Both the position numbers and the translations under genes were made by a program. This document shows, piece after piece, positions 48,882-56,527 of a stretch of DNA of 64,000 nucleotides; the stretch's first letter is position 1, and the number at the start of each line of letters is the position of its first letter. The notes beneath the pieces are model-generated. The model ran no database searches, was not told the origin of the DNA, and saw nothing but the letters and a program-made list of their open reading frames with translations. The stretch covers positions 62,001-126,000 of the forward strand of contig NZ_CP045404.1 in NCBI RefSeq assembly GCF_009363715.1, written 5' to 3'. The DNA is from Roseovarius sp. THAF9. Its GTDB lineage: Bacteria > Pseudomonadota > Alphaproteobacteria > Rhodobacterales > Rhodobacteraceae.

Positions 48882-49700
48882 ATGGGCTTTCCCGGTACAT
48901 GGATGACGGAAAGCGAGAGCATGGTCTATCGCGTGGTGCCGAAATGCGCCTGCTCGACGATCGGTCAGATCATGTACTACTCGGACCATGGCGAATTCTT
49001 TGACGGTGATATCCACGATGCGACAAACGGGTTGCACAAGTGGGCCCGCGACGAAAGCCAGCCCTTGATCAAGGCGAACGTGAAGACCCATACGTCCTAT
49101 GCATTTACCTGCGTGCGCAACCCCTACACGCGCATTCTGTCGTCTTTCTTCGACAAGATCTGCGGCATCCAGCGCAACGGCAAGCGCTATCGCGGTAAGC
49201 TGGTGCCGCTGTTGATCCAGAAATATGGCATCGAGGTTGGCGGCGAGGATGGCAAGCAGGAGTTCGACCAGATCAAGAGCTTCCGGCGGTTCCTGCTGTT
49301 CACGCGCGATACCATCCGGTGGAAGCGCCCGATGGAGCCGGACATTCATTGGTCATCGATGGCGGGGCACGTTTCGACCTTCATTGTGAATGGCGGCACA
49401 TACGACAGGATTTTCTGGACGGAAGCGTTCAACGACGGGATGGCGGATGTCCTCAAAGCCACGAAGACGCCGAACAAGGTGGACTTGAAAAAGATCCCGC
49501 GTTTCAACGAGAGCGAGGGGCATGGGCCGAAACGGGCGCACCCGGTCGAGGATTATTTCGACGATTTGTCGATGCACCTTGTGAAAGAGATCTATCACCG
49601 GGATTTCGAACTGTTCAAATACGATTTTGACGATCCGTCGAACAAGATGCCCATCGGCGAGATCGACCTGGACGAGGTGCACGCCAAGCTGGGTGAGTGA
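48882..49700 (+). CDS. Sulfotransferase family 2 protein
   Basis: A 272-residue carbohydrate-type sulfotransferase. The 5'-phosphosulfate-binding motif is VPKCACSTIGQ (near residue 19) and the 3'-phosphate motif is CVRNPYTRILSSF (near residue 77), the paired PAPS-binding elements of the Sulfotransfer_2 family. It would transfer sulfate from PAPS to a glycan or other hydroxyl acceptor. GGAGG precedes the ATG. Divergence from the GT14 glycosyltransferase makes a surface polysaccharide the likely acceptor. It is unrelated in mechanism to the sulfonate catabolic genes elsewhere in the window. Confidence 0.88.
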   Translation: MGFPGTWMTESESMVYRVVPKCACSTIGQIMYYSDHGEFFDGDIHDATNGLHKWARDESQPLIKANVKTHTSYAFTCVRNPYTRILSSFFDKICGIQRNGKRYRGKLVPLLIQKYGIEVGGEDGKQEFDQIKSFRRFLLFTRDTIRWKRPMEPDIHWSSMAGHVSTFIVNGGTYDRIFWTEAFNDGMADVLKATKTPNKVDLKKIPRFNESEGHGPKRAHPVEDYFDDLSMHLVKEIYHRDFELFKYDFDDPSNKMPIGEIDLDEVHAKLGE

Positions 49701-49705
49701 GCGGG

Positions 49706-49722
49706 GTGCGCGTGCCGCGCAC
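49706..49722 (+). terminator. Hairpin after the sulfotransferase gene
   Basis: GTGCGCG-TGC-CGCGCAC is a perfect 7-bp stem 5 bp after the stop codon. It lacks a following T run, so it is a weak terminator candidate or a 3'-end stabiliser. Confidence 0.45.
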
Positions 49723-49731
49723 GCAGGTGGG

Positions 49732-49798
49732 TCTCGTCGTCGTGCCTCCTCCTCGGGCGCTTGGCGGGCGTGACGCTTGCGCCCGGCCATCGACGAGA
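49732..49798 (+). ncRNA. Possible structured RNA with CCUCCUCC motif
   Basis: TCTCGTCG (49732-49739) pairs perfectly with CGACGAGA (49791-49798). GGGCGC (49755-49760) pairs with GCGCCC (49779-49784). Between the stems CCTCCTCC (49745-49752) would be single-stranded, complementary to ribosome-binding sites. This resembles in outline the CCUCCUCC-containing small RNAs known in Rhodobacter. No promoter or terminator is identified, so it may be only a structured 3' UTR. Confidence 0.3.
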
Positions 49799-49811
49799 TG
49801 GCGAGCGTGGT

Positions 49812-49839
49812 GATTTGAGTATTTAGGGCAAGAAAAAGC
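49812..49839 (+). repeat. 28-bp sense-strand 3' element, copy C
   Basis: GATTTGAGTATTT, AG, then GGCAAGAAAAAGC; 26 of 28 bases identical to copy B. It lies 112 bp after the sulfotransferase stop in sense orientation. Confidence 0.65.
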
Positions 49840-49988
49840 GGGCAAACGTTTTCTTAACCAAGCCTGGTCAAGATAGGGTTGCGGTACAGGCTGGAGAGCC
49901 GATGATCGTGCAAGGAAAAGCCGCGTTCGGGCTTCGGGTCTGCATCGGCGCAGTGCCGACCGACGCCCGGCCCGGACGCGCATCCATG

Positions 49989-50016
49989 GCTTTTTCTTGC
50001 TTCAAATACTCGAATT
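49989..50016 (-). repeat. 28-bp sense-strand 3' element, copy F
   Basis: On the minus strand AATTCGAGTATTT, GA, then AGCAAGAAAAAGC. It lies about 110 bp beyond the stop of the minus-strand PfkB kinase gene, facing copy C across 150 bp. The stretch 49840-50125 otherwise shows no gene. Confidence 0.6.
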
Positions 50017-50076
50017 GCCCGCCGCGGGCCTTTTGTACGACCGTCTGGCGATTGTGCCGTCCGTCGGTACCGACAA

Positions 50077-50093
50077 GGAAAACTCCGTTTTCC
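50077..50093 (-). terminator. Hairpin after the PfkB kinase gene
   Basis: GGAAAAC-TCC-GTTTTCC is a perfect 7-bp stem, 33 bp beyond the kinase stop on the minus strand, followed there by TTGTCGG. A 12-bp palindrome GTCGGTACCGAC (50063-50074) lies next to it. Confidence 0.5.
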
Positions 50094-50125
50094 GATACGG
50101 TTTCCGTCAAAGAAAATGGCGCGGG

Positions 50126-51112
50126 TCAGATCAGCCCTTCTGCCTTGAAAAGCGTCCTGACGTCGGTGTCGGGTCGGGCACCATAATGGGTGATGACCTC
50201 GGCGGCGGCGATACAGCCCATTCGGCCCGCGACCTGAAGCGACGCGCCGGTGGCCAGCCCGTAGAGAAAGCCCGCCGCGAACTGGTCGCCGGCGCCGGTG
50301 GTGTCAACGGGTGTGATCTCTTCTACGGGGGCGGTCACGGTCTCTTCTCCGCGCACGATGACCACGTCATGGCCCGAGCGGGTGCAGACGATCAGGCCGC
50401 TTTCGGCGGCGGCTTGTTCCAGCGCGGCGCCGAGGTCTTCGGTTTCGTAAAGCGCGCACCACTCGTGTTCGTTGCCAATGACATAGTCGAGCTCGGTCAC
50501 CAGCTTGCGGAAATCGGCGCGGTGCCGGTCGACGCAGAACGGGTCCGAGAGGGTGATGCCGGCCATGCCACCCGCCTCGCGGCAGGCGCGGGCGGCGGCG
50601 AGGAACGCGGCCTTGCCCTTGTCCTTGTCAAAGAGATAGCCCTCGAGAAAAAGCAGACCGGCCCCGCCCGCGACGGTCTCGTCGACGTCGTCGGGGCCGA
50701 GTTCGGTGGAAATGCCGAGGTAGGTGTTCATCGACCGTTCGCCGTCGGGTGAGACGAAGATCATCGAGCGGGACGTGGGCAATTCGCCGTCGCTTGCGGG
50801 CGCGTTGACGAAATCGACGCCGACATCTGCCATCTCGCGGGCGTAATCATGGCCCAGCGCGTCGTCCGAGACCCGTCCGATGAAAGCGGTGCCGAGGCCC
50901 AGCGCGCCCAGCCCGGCGATGGTGTTGGCGACCGAGCCGCCGGCCATCTGGGTGCGGTTCTGCATGTTGTCGTAAAGATGTTCGGCCCGATCCTGTTCGA
51001 TCAGTTGCATGATGCCTTTTTCGATGCCCATGCGGGACAGGAACCCGTCATCCGTTTGCGAGATCACGTCGACGACGGCGTTGCCGATCCCCACTGCTTG
51101 GTATTTGGTCAA
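50126..51112 (-). CDS. PfkB-family kinase, probably adenosine kinase
   Basis: A 328-residue ribokinase-fold enzyme. It has YQAVGIGNAVVDVISQ at the N-terminus, GGSVANTIAGLGALGLGTAFIG, and the catalytic DTTGAGDQFAAGFLYGL near the C-terminus, with the anion-hole GAGD. The spacing and the GNAVVD start resemble alphaproteobacterial adenosine kinases that convert adenosine to AMP, though a sugar kinase is possible. I favour the TTG at 51112 (LTKYQAVG), which overlaps the nth stop as TTGA and has GAGGAA upstream; an ATG at 51136 would overlap nth by 28 bp. Confidence 0.85.
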   Translation of the reverse strand: MTKYQAVGIGNAVVDVISQTDDGFLSRMGIEKGIMQLIEQDRAEHLYDNMQNRTQMAGGSVANTIAGLGALGLGTAFIGRVSDDALGHDYAREMADVGVDFVNAPASDGELPTSRSMIFVSPDGERSMNTYLGISTELGPDDVDETVAGGAGLLFLEGYLFDKDKGKAAFLAAARACREAGGMAGITLSDPFCVDRHRADFRKLVTELDYVIGNEHEWCALYETEDLGAALEQAAAESGLIVCTRSGHDVVIVRGEETVTAPVEEITPVDTTGAGDQFAAGFLYGLATGASLQVAGRMGCIAAAEVITHYGARPDTDVRTLFKAEGLI

Positions 51113-51753
51113 AGTCTTTTTTCCTCGAATTGGCACAGGTCACGGATGATACAGGTCTGGCACATCGGGGCGCGGGCCTTGCAATGGTAGCGTCCGTGCA
51201 GAATGAGCCAGTGGTGGGCGTGCTGCTGGAAATCCACCGGCACGTTGTCTTCAATGGCGCGTTCGACGGCGTCGACATCCTTGCCCGGCGCGATGCCGGT
51301 GCGGTTGCCGACCCGGAAGATGTGCGTGTCCACCGCCTGTGCGGGATAGCTCCACCACATGTTCAGCACAACGTTGGCGGTCTTGCGGCCCACGCCCGGT
51401 AAAGATTGCAGCGCGGCGCGTGAATTCGGCACCTGCCCGTCGTACTTGTCGATCAGGATGCGCGACAGCTTCATCACGTTCTTGGCCTTGTTGCGGTAAA
51501 GGCCGATCGTCTTGATATGCTCGATCAGCTCTTCCTCGCCGAGGTCCAGCATCTTTTCCGGGGTGTCGGCGATCTTGAACAGTTCGCGCGTGGCGCGGTT
51601 TACGCCGGCATCGGTTGCCTGCGCCGAAAGGGCGACGGCGACGAGAAGCGTGTAGGCGTTCACGTGGTCGAGTTCACCCTTGGGTTCGGCGGAGGCGGAC
51701 TGGAACCGGGTGAATATCTCGCGGATCGTTTTGTAGTCGAGTTGTTTGGCCAT
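51109..51753 (-). CDS. nth: Endonuclease III
   Basis: A 214-residue base-excision-repair glycosylase/AP lyase. The helix-hairpin-helix with catalytic lysine is LPGVGRKTANVVLN, the catalytic aspartate is in VDTHIFRVGNR, and the C-terminal [4Fe-4S] cluster is C-x6-C-x2-C-x5-C (from CKARAPMCQTC to DLC). It removes oxidised pyrimidines from DNA. The start at 51753 is the ATG of MAKQLDYKTIREIF. It is divergent from the Ada-like methyltransferase gene with 97 bp between, grouping two DNA-repair genes. Confidence 0.96.
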   Translation of the reverse strand: MAKQLDYKTIREIFTRFQSASAEPKGELDHVNAYTLLVAVALSAQATDAGVNRATRELFKIADTPEKMLDLGEEELIEHIKTIGLYRNKAKNVMKLSRILIDKYDGQVPNSRAALQSLPGVGRKTANVVLNMWWSYPAQAVDTHIFRVGNRTGIAPGKDVDAVERAIEDNVPVDFQQHAHHWLILHGRYHCKARAPMCQTCIIRDLCQFEEKRL

Positions 51754-51850
51754 GGCTGTCCTTGTGCCCGCTTTGGTACGGATGCGCAACATTCGGGTCG
51801 CGGCGATGCAAGAGTGCACGTACATTCTACGTATCGAATGGAGAGCTGTC

Positions 51851-52714
51851 ATGACCGCCGAGATCAACACCGAAATCAGGGACGGGTATCATTTCAACGT
51901 CATGCGCCGGGCGATCGACCTGATCGATGCGGGCGGTCCCGGGGTGCGCCTTTCGGATCTCGCGGAGGACATGAACATGAGCCCCGCGCATTTCCAGCGG
52001 CTCTTTACCCAATGGGTCGGTGTCAGCCCGAAGCGGTATCAGCAATACCTTGCGCTGGGGCAGGCCAAGGACCTTCTGGCCGAGCGATTCACCACGCTGG
52101 ACACCGCCCATGAGTTGGGTCTGTCCGGGACGGGGCGGCTGCACGATCTTTTTCTGCGCTGGGAGGCGATGAGCCCCGGCGAGTTCGCGCGGCGGGGCGA
52201 CGGATTGAAGATCTTCTGGGGATGGTTCGACAGCCCGTTTGGTTTGGCATTGGTCATGGGTACGGAGAAGGGCATATGCGGGATCGGGTTCGCCAGCGAA
52301 ACCGGCGAAGAGGCGGCGATGGCGGACATGATCTCACGTTGGCCCAACGCGGAATTCGTGGAAGATCCGATGATGCTGCGTCCGTGGGTGTTGCAAGCCT
52401 TCGGCGCAGGCGACCAAGCGGGTGAAAAAGTGCCGCTTTACATGATCGGTGCACCCTTTCAGATCAAGGTGTGGGAGGCGCTGATGCAGATCCCGTCGGG
52501 CCATGTGACAACCTATTCGGAAATCGCGCAATCCATCGGCAATCCGCGGGCCGTACGGGCCGTTGGCACGGCGGTGGGGCGTAACCCGGTCAGTTTCCTA
52601 ATCCCGTGCCACAGAGCGCTGCGCAAATCGGGCGGTCTGGGCGGCTATCACTGGGGATTGCCGGTCAAACGGGCGATCCTGGCGTGGGAAAGTGCGCGGG
52701 TCGAGGCCGGTTGA
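51851..52714 (+). CDS. Ada-like protein: AraC HTH fused to methylated-DNA-cysteine methyltransferase
   Basis: A 287-residue fusion. Residues 15-110 are an AraC-type helix-turn-helix (VRLSDLAEDMNMSPAHFQRLF). Residues 120-285 are an Ogt/MGMT domain with IPSGHVTTYSEIA and the methyl-accepting cysteine C253 in IPCHRALRKSGG. It repairs O6-methylguanine by suicidal transfer. The N-terminal zinc domain that accepts phosphotriester methyl groups in E. coli Ada is absent, so the way its transcriptional half is activated is unclear. I chose the ATG at 51851. Confidence 0.9.
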   Translation: MTAEINTEIRDGYHFNVMRRAIDLIDAGGPGVRLSDLAEDMNMSPAHFQRLFTQWVGVSPKRYQQYLALGQAKDLLAERFTTLDTAHELGLSGTGRLHDLFLRWEAMSPGEFARRGDGLKIFWGWFDSPFGLALVMGTEKGICGIGFASETGEEAAMADMISRWPNAEFVEDPMMLRPWVLQAFGAGDQAGEKVPLYMIGAPFQIKVWEALMQIPSGHVTTYSEIAQSIGNPRAVRAVGTAVGRNPVSFLIPCHRALRKSGGLGGYHWGLPVKRAILAWESARVEAG

Positions 52715-52716
52715 GC

Positions 52717-52759
52717 CCATTTTCTGCGCAGAAAATGGACCGGAAATGCGCATTTCCGG
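52717..52759. repeat. Back-to-back perfect palindromes
   Basis: Bases 52717-52738 are a 22-bp perfect palindrome (half-site CCATTTTCTGC) and, one base later, 52740-52759 are a 20-bp perfect palindrome (half-site CCGGAAATGC). Both start within 50 bp of the ada-like stop. No T run follows. Confidence 0.75.
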
Positions 52760-52900
52760 CCGGCTTCGCGGCGCGGGGAAGAGCCGTTCTGGGCGGATCC
52801 TCGCCGAATTCCCCGCAGAATATGCTTGGGCCTTGGCCGAAAATTGCTTAGAATCGCGATGAGACCCGGCTAACGGGCGTTTTGAACATGAGGCATCAGG

Positions 52901-53572
52901 ATGAGCATTTCACACAAAACCGTCACTATGATTGCAGGTCTGTCGATGTTGGGGGCCACGGCCTGTACCAGCCCGGCCTACCTCGACGACACCGCTGTCG
53001 ACCGGAACCAGAAGGCCAAGCAAGGCGCATTGCTGGGCGGGCTGCTGGGTGCGGGCGCGGGGGCGCTCGTGGCCGACAAGAAGGTCAAGGGCGCGCTGAT
53101 CGGCGGCGCAGTCGGCGCGGCGGGCGGTGCCGTGGCCGGCACCATGCTGGACCGACAGGAAGCAGAGCTGCGCAACAATATCGGCAATGACAATGTCGAT
53201 ATCCAAAACACCGGCGACCGCCTGATCGTGACGCTGCCGCAGGATATCCTGTTTGATGTGGACAGCGCAGCGGTGCGTCCGGGCCTGCGCAGCGATCTGT
53301 CTGCGGTGGCGCAGAACCTGCAGAATTACCCCGACAGCCGGGTGCAGATCGTTGGCCATACGGACAATTCCGGCGGTGCCGAACATAACCAGGACCTGTC
53401 CGAGCGGCGCGCGAATGCCGTGGCGGACGTGCTGATGAACGGTGGGGTGGCCTTTAGCCGGATCGACGCGTTTGGCCGGGGCGAAGATGCGCCGGTGGCG
53501 TCGAACCTGACCGAGGACGGCAAGGCGCAGAACCGGCGGGTGGAAATCGTCATCCTGCCGAACGCGGCCTGA
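52901..53572 (+). CDS. OmpA-family lipoprotein with glycine-zipper domain
   Basis: A 223-residue outer-membrane-type lipoprotein. The lipobox ATAC ends the signal peptide near residue 22. A glycine-zipper segment follows (ALLGGLLGAGAGALVADKKV and ALIGGAVGAAGGAVAGTML). The C-terminal OmpA peptidoglycan-binding domain includes ILFDVDSAAVRPGLR, QIVGHTDNSGGAEHNQDLSERRA and IDAFGRGEDAP with NRRVEI. It links the membrane to peptidoglycan. The gene is monocistronic with a strong terminator at 53620. Confidence 0.92.
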   Translation: MSISHKTVTMIAGLSMLGATACTSPAYLDDTAVDRNQKAKQGALLGGLLGAGAGALVADKKVKGALIGGAVGAAGGAVAGTMLDRQEAELRNNIGNDNVDIQNTGDRLIVTLPQDILFDVDSAAVRPGLRSDLSAVAQNLQNYPDSRVQIVGHTDNSGGAEHNQDLSERRANAVADVLMNGGVAFSRIDAFGRGEDAPVASNLTEDGKAQNRRVEIVILPNAA

Positions 53573-53581
53573 CGCTGGCGA

Positions 53582-53602
53582 AGATTATTCGCAGAATAAT
53601 CT
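53582..53602. repeat. Perfect AT-rich palindrome after the OmpA gene
   Basis: AGATTATTC-GCA-GAATAATCT is a perfect 9-bp stem with a three-base loop, 9 bp after the stop codon and just before the terminator at 53620. Confidence 0.6.
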
Positions 53603-53619
53603 GGCCCTGAATCGAAACG

Positions 53620-53642
53620 CCCCGCCGGAAGACCCGGCGGGG
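53620..53642. terminator. Bidirectional terminator between the OmpA and tpa genes
   Basis: CCCCGCCGG-AAGAC-CCGGCGGGG is a perfect 9-bp GC stem. TGTTTG follows on the plus strand and CGTTTCG on the minus strand. It lies between convergent genes ending at 53572 and 53666. Confidence 0.8.
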
Positions 53643-53665
53643 TGTTTGCGTTGCACGCGCTGTCT

Positions 53666-55051
53666 TCAGCCGAAGACGCGGCCCAGGGCCTCGTCGACCG
53701 AGGCGACGATCTGGTCGATGTCGTCCTTGGTCGAAATGAGCGCGGGCGAGAAGCACAGCGTGTTGTTGAAGCCCGGGATCGAGCGGTTGGTCACGCCGAT
53801 GATCGTGCCCTGCGCCATGCAGTCCGCGACGACGGCCTGCGCCTGTTTCTCGGGCACCGGCTCTTTGCTGGCGCGGTCCGAGACAAGCTCGGCCCCGAGG
53901 AAGAGGCCCTTGCCACGGACCTGGCCGATGACGGCGTGCTTGTCAGCCAGCGCGTTCAGCTGGTCCATCATGTAGTCGCCCATCTTCGTGGTGTTTTCCA
54001 GAAGGCCTTCTTCTTCGATGATGGCGACGTTTTCCAGCGCCGCTGCGGGGCCGGCGGTGCAGCCGCCGAAGGTCGAGATGTCGCGGAAATAGTTGAGCGG
54101 GTCCTCGATGTCGTCCTTGAACATGTCGAAGACTTTTTCGTTGGTCACGCAGCAGGCGATGGCGGCATAGCCCGAGGCGACGCCCTTGGCCATGGTCACG
54201 AAATCGGGCTCGACCCCGTAATGCTGGTAGCCGAACCAATGGGTGCCGGTGCGGCCCACGCCGCAGACGACCTCGTCGATATGCAGCAGGATGTTGTATT
54301 TGCGGCAGATCTCCTGCACGCGGGGCCAGTAGCCTTCGGGCGGGGTGATGACGCCGCCGCCGGCGGTGACGGGTTCAAGACAAAGAGCGCCGACGGTTTC
54401 CGGGCCTTCGGCAAGGATCACTTCTTCGATCGCGTTAGCTGCGGCGATGCCGTAGTCCTCGCCCGTCAAATCCCACTGGGCGCGGTATTCAAGGCAGTGC
54501 GGCACGCGCACGAAGCCGGGCGCGAACGGACCGTATTGCGCGTTGCGCTCGTCCTGGCCACCCGCCGACATCGTGCCGATGGTTGAGCCGTGATAGTCGC
54601 GCTCGCGGTAGAGGATCTTGTACTTCTTGCCGCCATAGCGCTTGTGCGCGATCTGGCGGACCATCTTGAAGGCTTTCTCGTTCGCCTCGGAACCGGAATT
54701 GGTGAAATAGACCCGGCTCATGCCCGGCATCTTGGAAATCAGCTTTTCCGAGAAAATCGCGCCGGGGATCGAGCCGGCGGAGCCCGCGAAATAGGGCAAC
54801 TTGATCAGCTGGTCGCGGATTGCGTTGGCAATGCGCTCGCGGCCATAACCGACGTTGACGGTCCAGACCCCGCCGGAAACGGCGTCGATATGTTCCTTGC
54901 CGTGCTGATCCCAGACACGCATGCCCTTGCCTTCGACGATAATCTTGGGCGCGCCGGTCTGGAACGGCTGGTGTTGAATCAGGTGGTGCCAGACATGGGC
55001 GCGGTCGGCGTCCACGACTTTTTCGATATCGTTCAGCAGGTTGCCATCCAT
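53666..55051 (-). CDS. tpa: Taurine-pyruvate aminotransferase
   Basis: A 461-residue class III aminotransferase. It shows VDADRAHVWHHLIQHQPF, EHIDAVSGGVWTVNVGYGRERIA, YFTNSGSEANEKAFKMVRQIAHKRYGG and LHIDEVVCGVGRTG, with the PLP lysine in MAKGVASGYAAI. These closely match taurine:pyruvate aminotransferases of Roseovarius, Rhodococcus and Bilophila. It converts taurine and pyruvate to sulfoacetaldehyde and alanine, feeding Xsc encoded 49 kb away in the window. GGAG lies seven bases before the ATG at 55051. It is divergent from tauABC with TauR-like sites in the shared region. Confidence 0.93.
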   Translation of the reverse strand: MDGNLLNDIEKVVDADRAHVWHHLIQHQPFQTGAPKIIVEGKGMRVWDQHGKEHIDAVSGGVWTVNVGYGRERIANAIRDQLIKLPYFAGSAGSIPGAIFSEKLISKMPGMSRVYFTNSGSEANEKAFKMVRQIAHKRYGGKKYKILYRERDYHGSTIGTMSAGGQDERNAQYGPFAPGFVRVPHCLEYRAQWDLTGEDYGIAAANAIEEVILAEGPETVGALCLEPVTAGGGVITPPEGYWPRVQEICRKYNILLHIDEVVCGVGRTGTHWFGYQHYGVEPDFVTMAKGVASGYAAIACCVTNEKVFDMFKDDIEDPLNYFRDISTFGGCTAGPAAALENVAIIEEEGLLENTTKMGDYMMDQLNALADKHAVIGQVRGKGLFLGAELVSDRASKEPVPEKQAQAVVADCMAQGTIIGVTNRSIPGFNNTLCFSPALISTKDDIDQIVASVDEALGRVFG

Positions 55052-55448
55052 CGGAAACTCCATCAGGTCAAGCCCGGCGCGGCGGCCGGGGGCGCAGAAG
55101 TGCACAGCGGTGCGATTGGCGTATAATCAGCCTCGAATCCAATTCTGTCGATAGGGCCAGGTGGGTTCATTGTTTAAGTCCAGCAAGGGCCGGTTTGCCC
55201 CCGGTAATCCGGTGATTTGGTGCTATTTTGCTGATTTCTGAGACGGTTTTTCCGAAACTTCGGTTCGGAAAGGTAGAAGAAGCCCTGTTTGTCAGACAAA
55301 ATCATTGATCGGAATCGTAAATTCGGCTCGGATGAGGCCGCATCTGCCATCGGGGGCAGCTTGGCGATATGGTTACCGCCGTGCAGCGAGCACCTCGGCA
55401 AGGATGGCGCGACATAAAAGAAACGAAACTCCAGGGAGACAAGAACAC
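55052..55448. other. 397-bp divergent tpa-tauA regulatory region
   Basis: No gene is seen. It contains the TauR-like repeats at 55151-55183, a possible tpa -10 (TATACG on the minus strand, 55125-55120), the inverted repeat TTCCGAA-N7-TTCGGAA near 55248-55270, and TTTGTC-A-GACAAA near 55289-55301. The 11-mer ATTTCTGAGAC at 55234-55244 also occurs upstream of xsc (4489-4499). Confidence 0.55.
55151..55183 (-). promoter_or_regulatory. TauR-type direct repeat upstream of tpa
   Basis: On the minus strand CTGGACTTAA (55183-55174) exactly matches the TauR repeat described in Rhodobacter capsulatus. CTGGCCCTAT (55160-55151) is a second, eight-of-ten match with a 23-bp period. The pair sits just upstream of a possible tpa -35, an activator-type position. 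Confidence 0.65.
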
Positions 55449-56441
55449 ATGACACTCAAGTCAAAACTTTTGGCGGCGACCACCGGCGCGGCCCTTCTGG
55501 CCGGGGCATCTGCTTCGGCGCAGGAAATCACGGTCGGCTATTTCCTCGAATGGCCGATGCCGTTCCAGTATGCCAAGGCCGAAGGCATGTATGACGAAGC
55601 GATGGGCATGACCGTGAACTGGGTCAGCTTCGACACCGGCACCGCGATGAGCGCCGCGATGGCGTCGGGCGACGTTCAACTGAGCGTGAGCCAGGGCGTG
55701 CCACCCTTCGTGGTGGCCACCAGCGCGGGCCAGGATTTGCAGATCGTCGACGTGGCCGTGTCCTATTCGGACAACGACAACTGCGTCGTGTCGGCGGCGC
55801 TGGAAATCGACAAGGACAGCGCGGGCGAACTGGCCGGCAAGAAGGTCGCCGTGCCGCTGGGCACCGCGGCGCATTACGGTTTTCTGAAGCAGATGGACCA
55901 TTTCGGCGTGTCGCTGGACAGCCTGACGGTCGTGGACATGGCCCCCGCCGAAGGGCAGGCCGCGCTGGCGCAAGGCGCCGTCGACATGGCCTGTGGCTGG
56001 GGCGGTGCGCTGCGCCGCATGAAGGAAAGCGGCAACGTCCTGCTGACCGGCGCCGAGAAGGAAGAGCTGGGCATCCTTGTGTTCGACGTGACCTCGGGCC
56101 CGGCGTCGTTCATCGCCGAGAACCCGGACGTGGTGTCGAGCTTCCTCAAGGTGACGGCGGAGGCCAACGCCATGTGGGCGGACGAGGCCAACCACGACAA
56201 GATGCTGCCGGTGATCGCCGAAGACGCGGGCATGTCCGAGGAAGACACCATGGCCACCATCGAGACCTTCGTGTTCCCGCCGGCGGATGAGCAGCTGACC
56301 GAGAAATGGCTGGGCGGCGGCGCACAGGAATTCATGAAAGGCGTCGCGGATGTCTTCGTGGAAGCCGGTTCGATCGACGCGGCGAAAGCCTCTTACGAAA
56401 CGAATGTGAACACCGGACCGCTCGAAGCCGCCGTTCAGTAA
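55449..56441 (+). CDS. tauA: Taurine ABC transporter substrate-binding protein
   Basis: A 330-residue periplasmic binding protein with a signal peptide (MTLKSKLLAATTGAALLAGA, cleavage after ASA near residue 24). The mature start EITVGYFLEWPMPFQYAKAEG resembles TauA and SsuA-type sulfonate binders, with GTAMSAAMASGDVQLSVSQG and CGWGGALRRMKESGNVLLTG. It captures taurine for TauBC. GGGAGAC precedes the ATG at 55449. It is first in the tauABC operon, divergent from tpa, which supports taurine as the ligand over other sulfonates. Confidence 0.92.
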   Translation: MTLKSKLLAATTGAALLAGASASAQEITVGYFLEWPMPFQYAKAEGMYDEAMGMTVNWVSFDTGTAMSAAMASGDVQLSVSQGVPPFVVATSAGQDLQIVDVAVSYSDNDNCVVSAALEIDKDSAGELAGKKVAVPLGTAAHYGFLKQMDHFGVSLDSLTVVDMAPAEGQAALAQGAVDMACGWGGALRRMKESGNVLLTGAEKEELGILVFDVTSGPASFIAENPDVVSSFLKVTAEANAMWADEANHDKMLPVIAEDAGMSEEDTMATIETFVFPPADEQLTEKWLGGGAQEFMKGVADVFVEAGSIDAAKASYETNVNTGPLEAAVQ

Positions 56442-56527
56442 GCTTTTGCACAAGACACCCGCGGGCCGCACGCCCGGCCCGCGGGACCGCACCAACACCA
56501 ATAATCCGAAAACGGAAGGGGGCAGGA

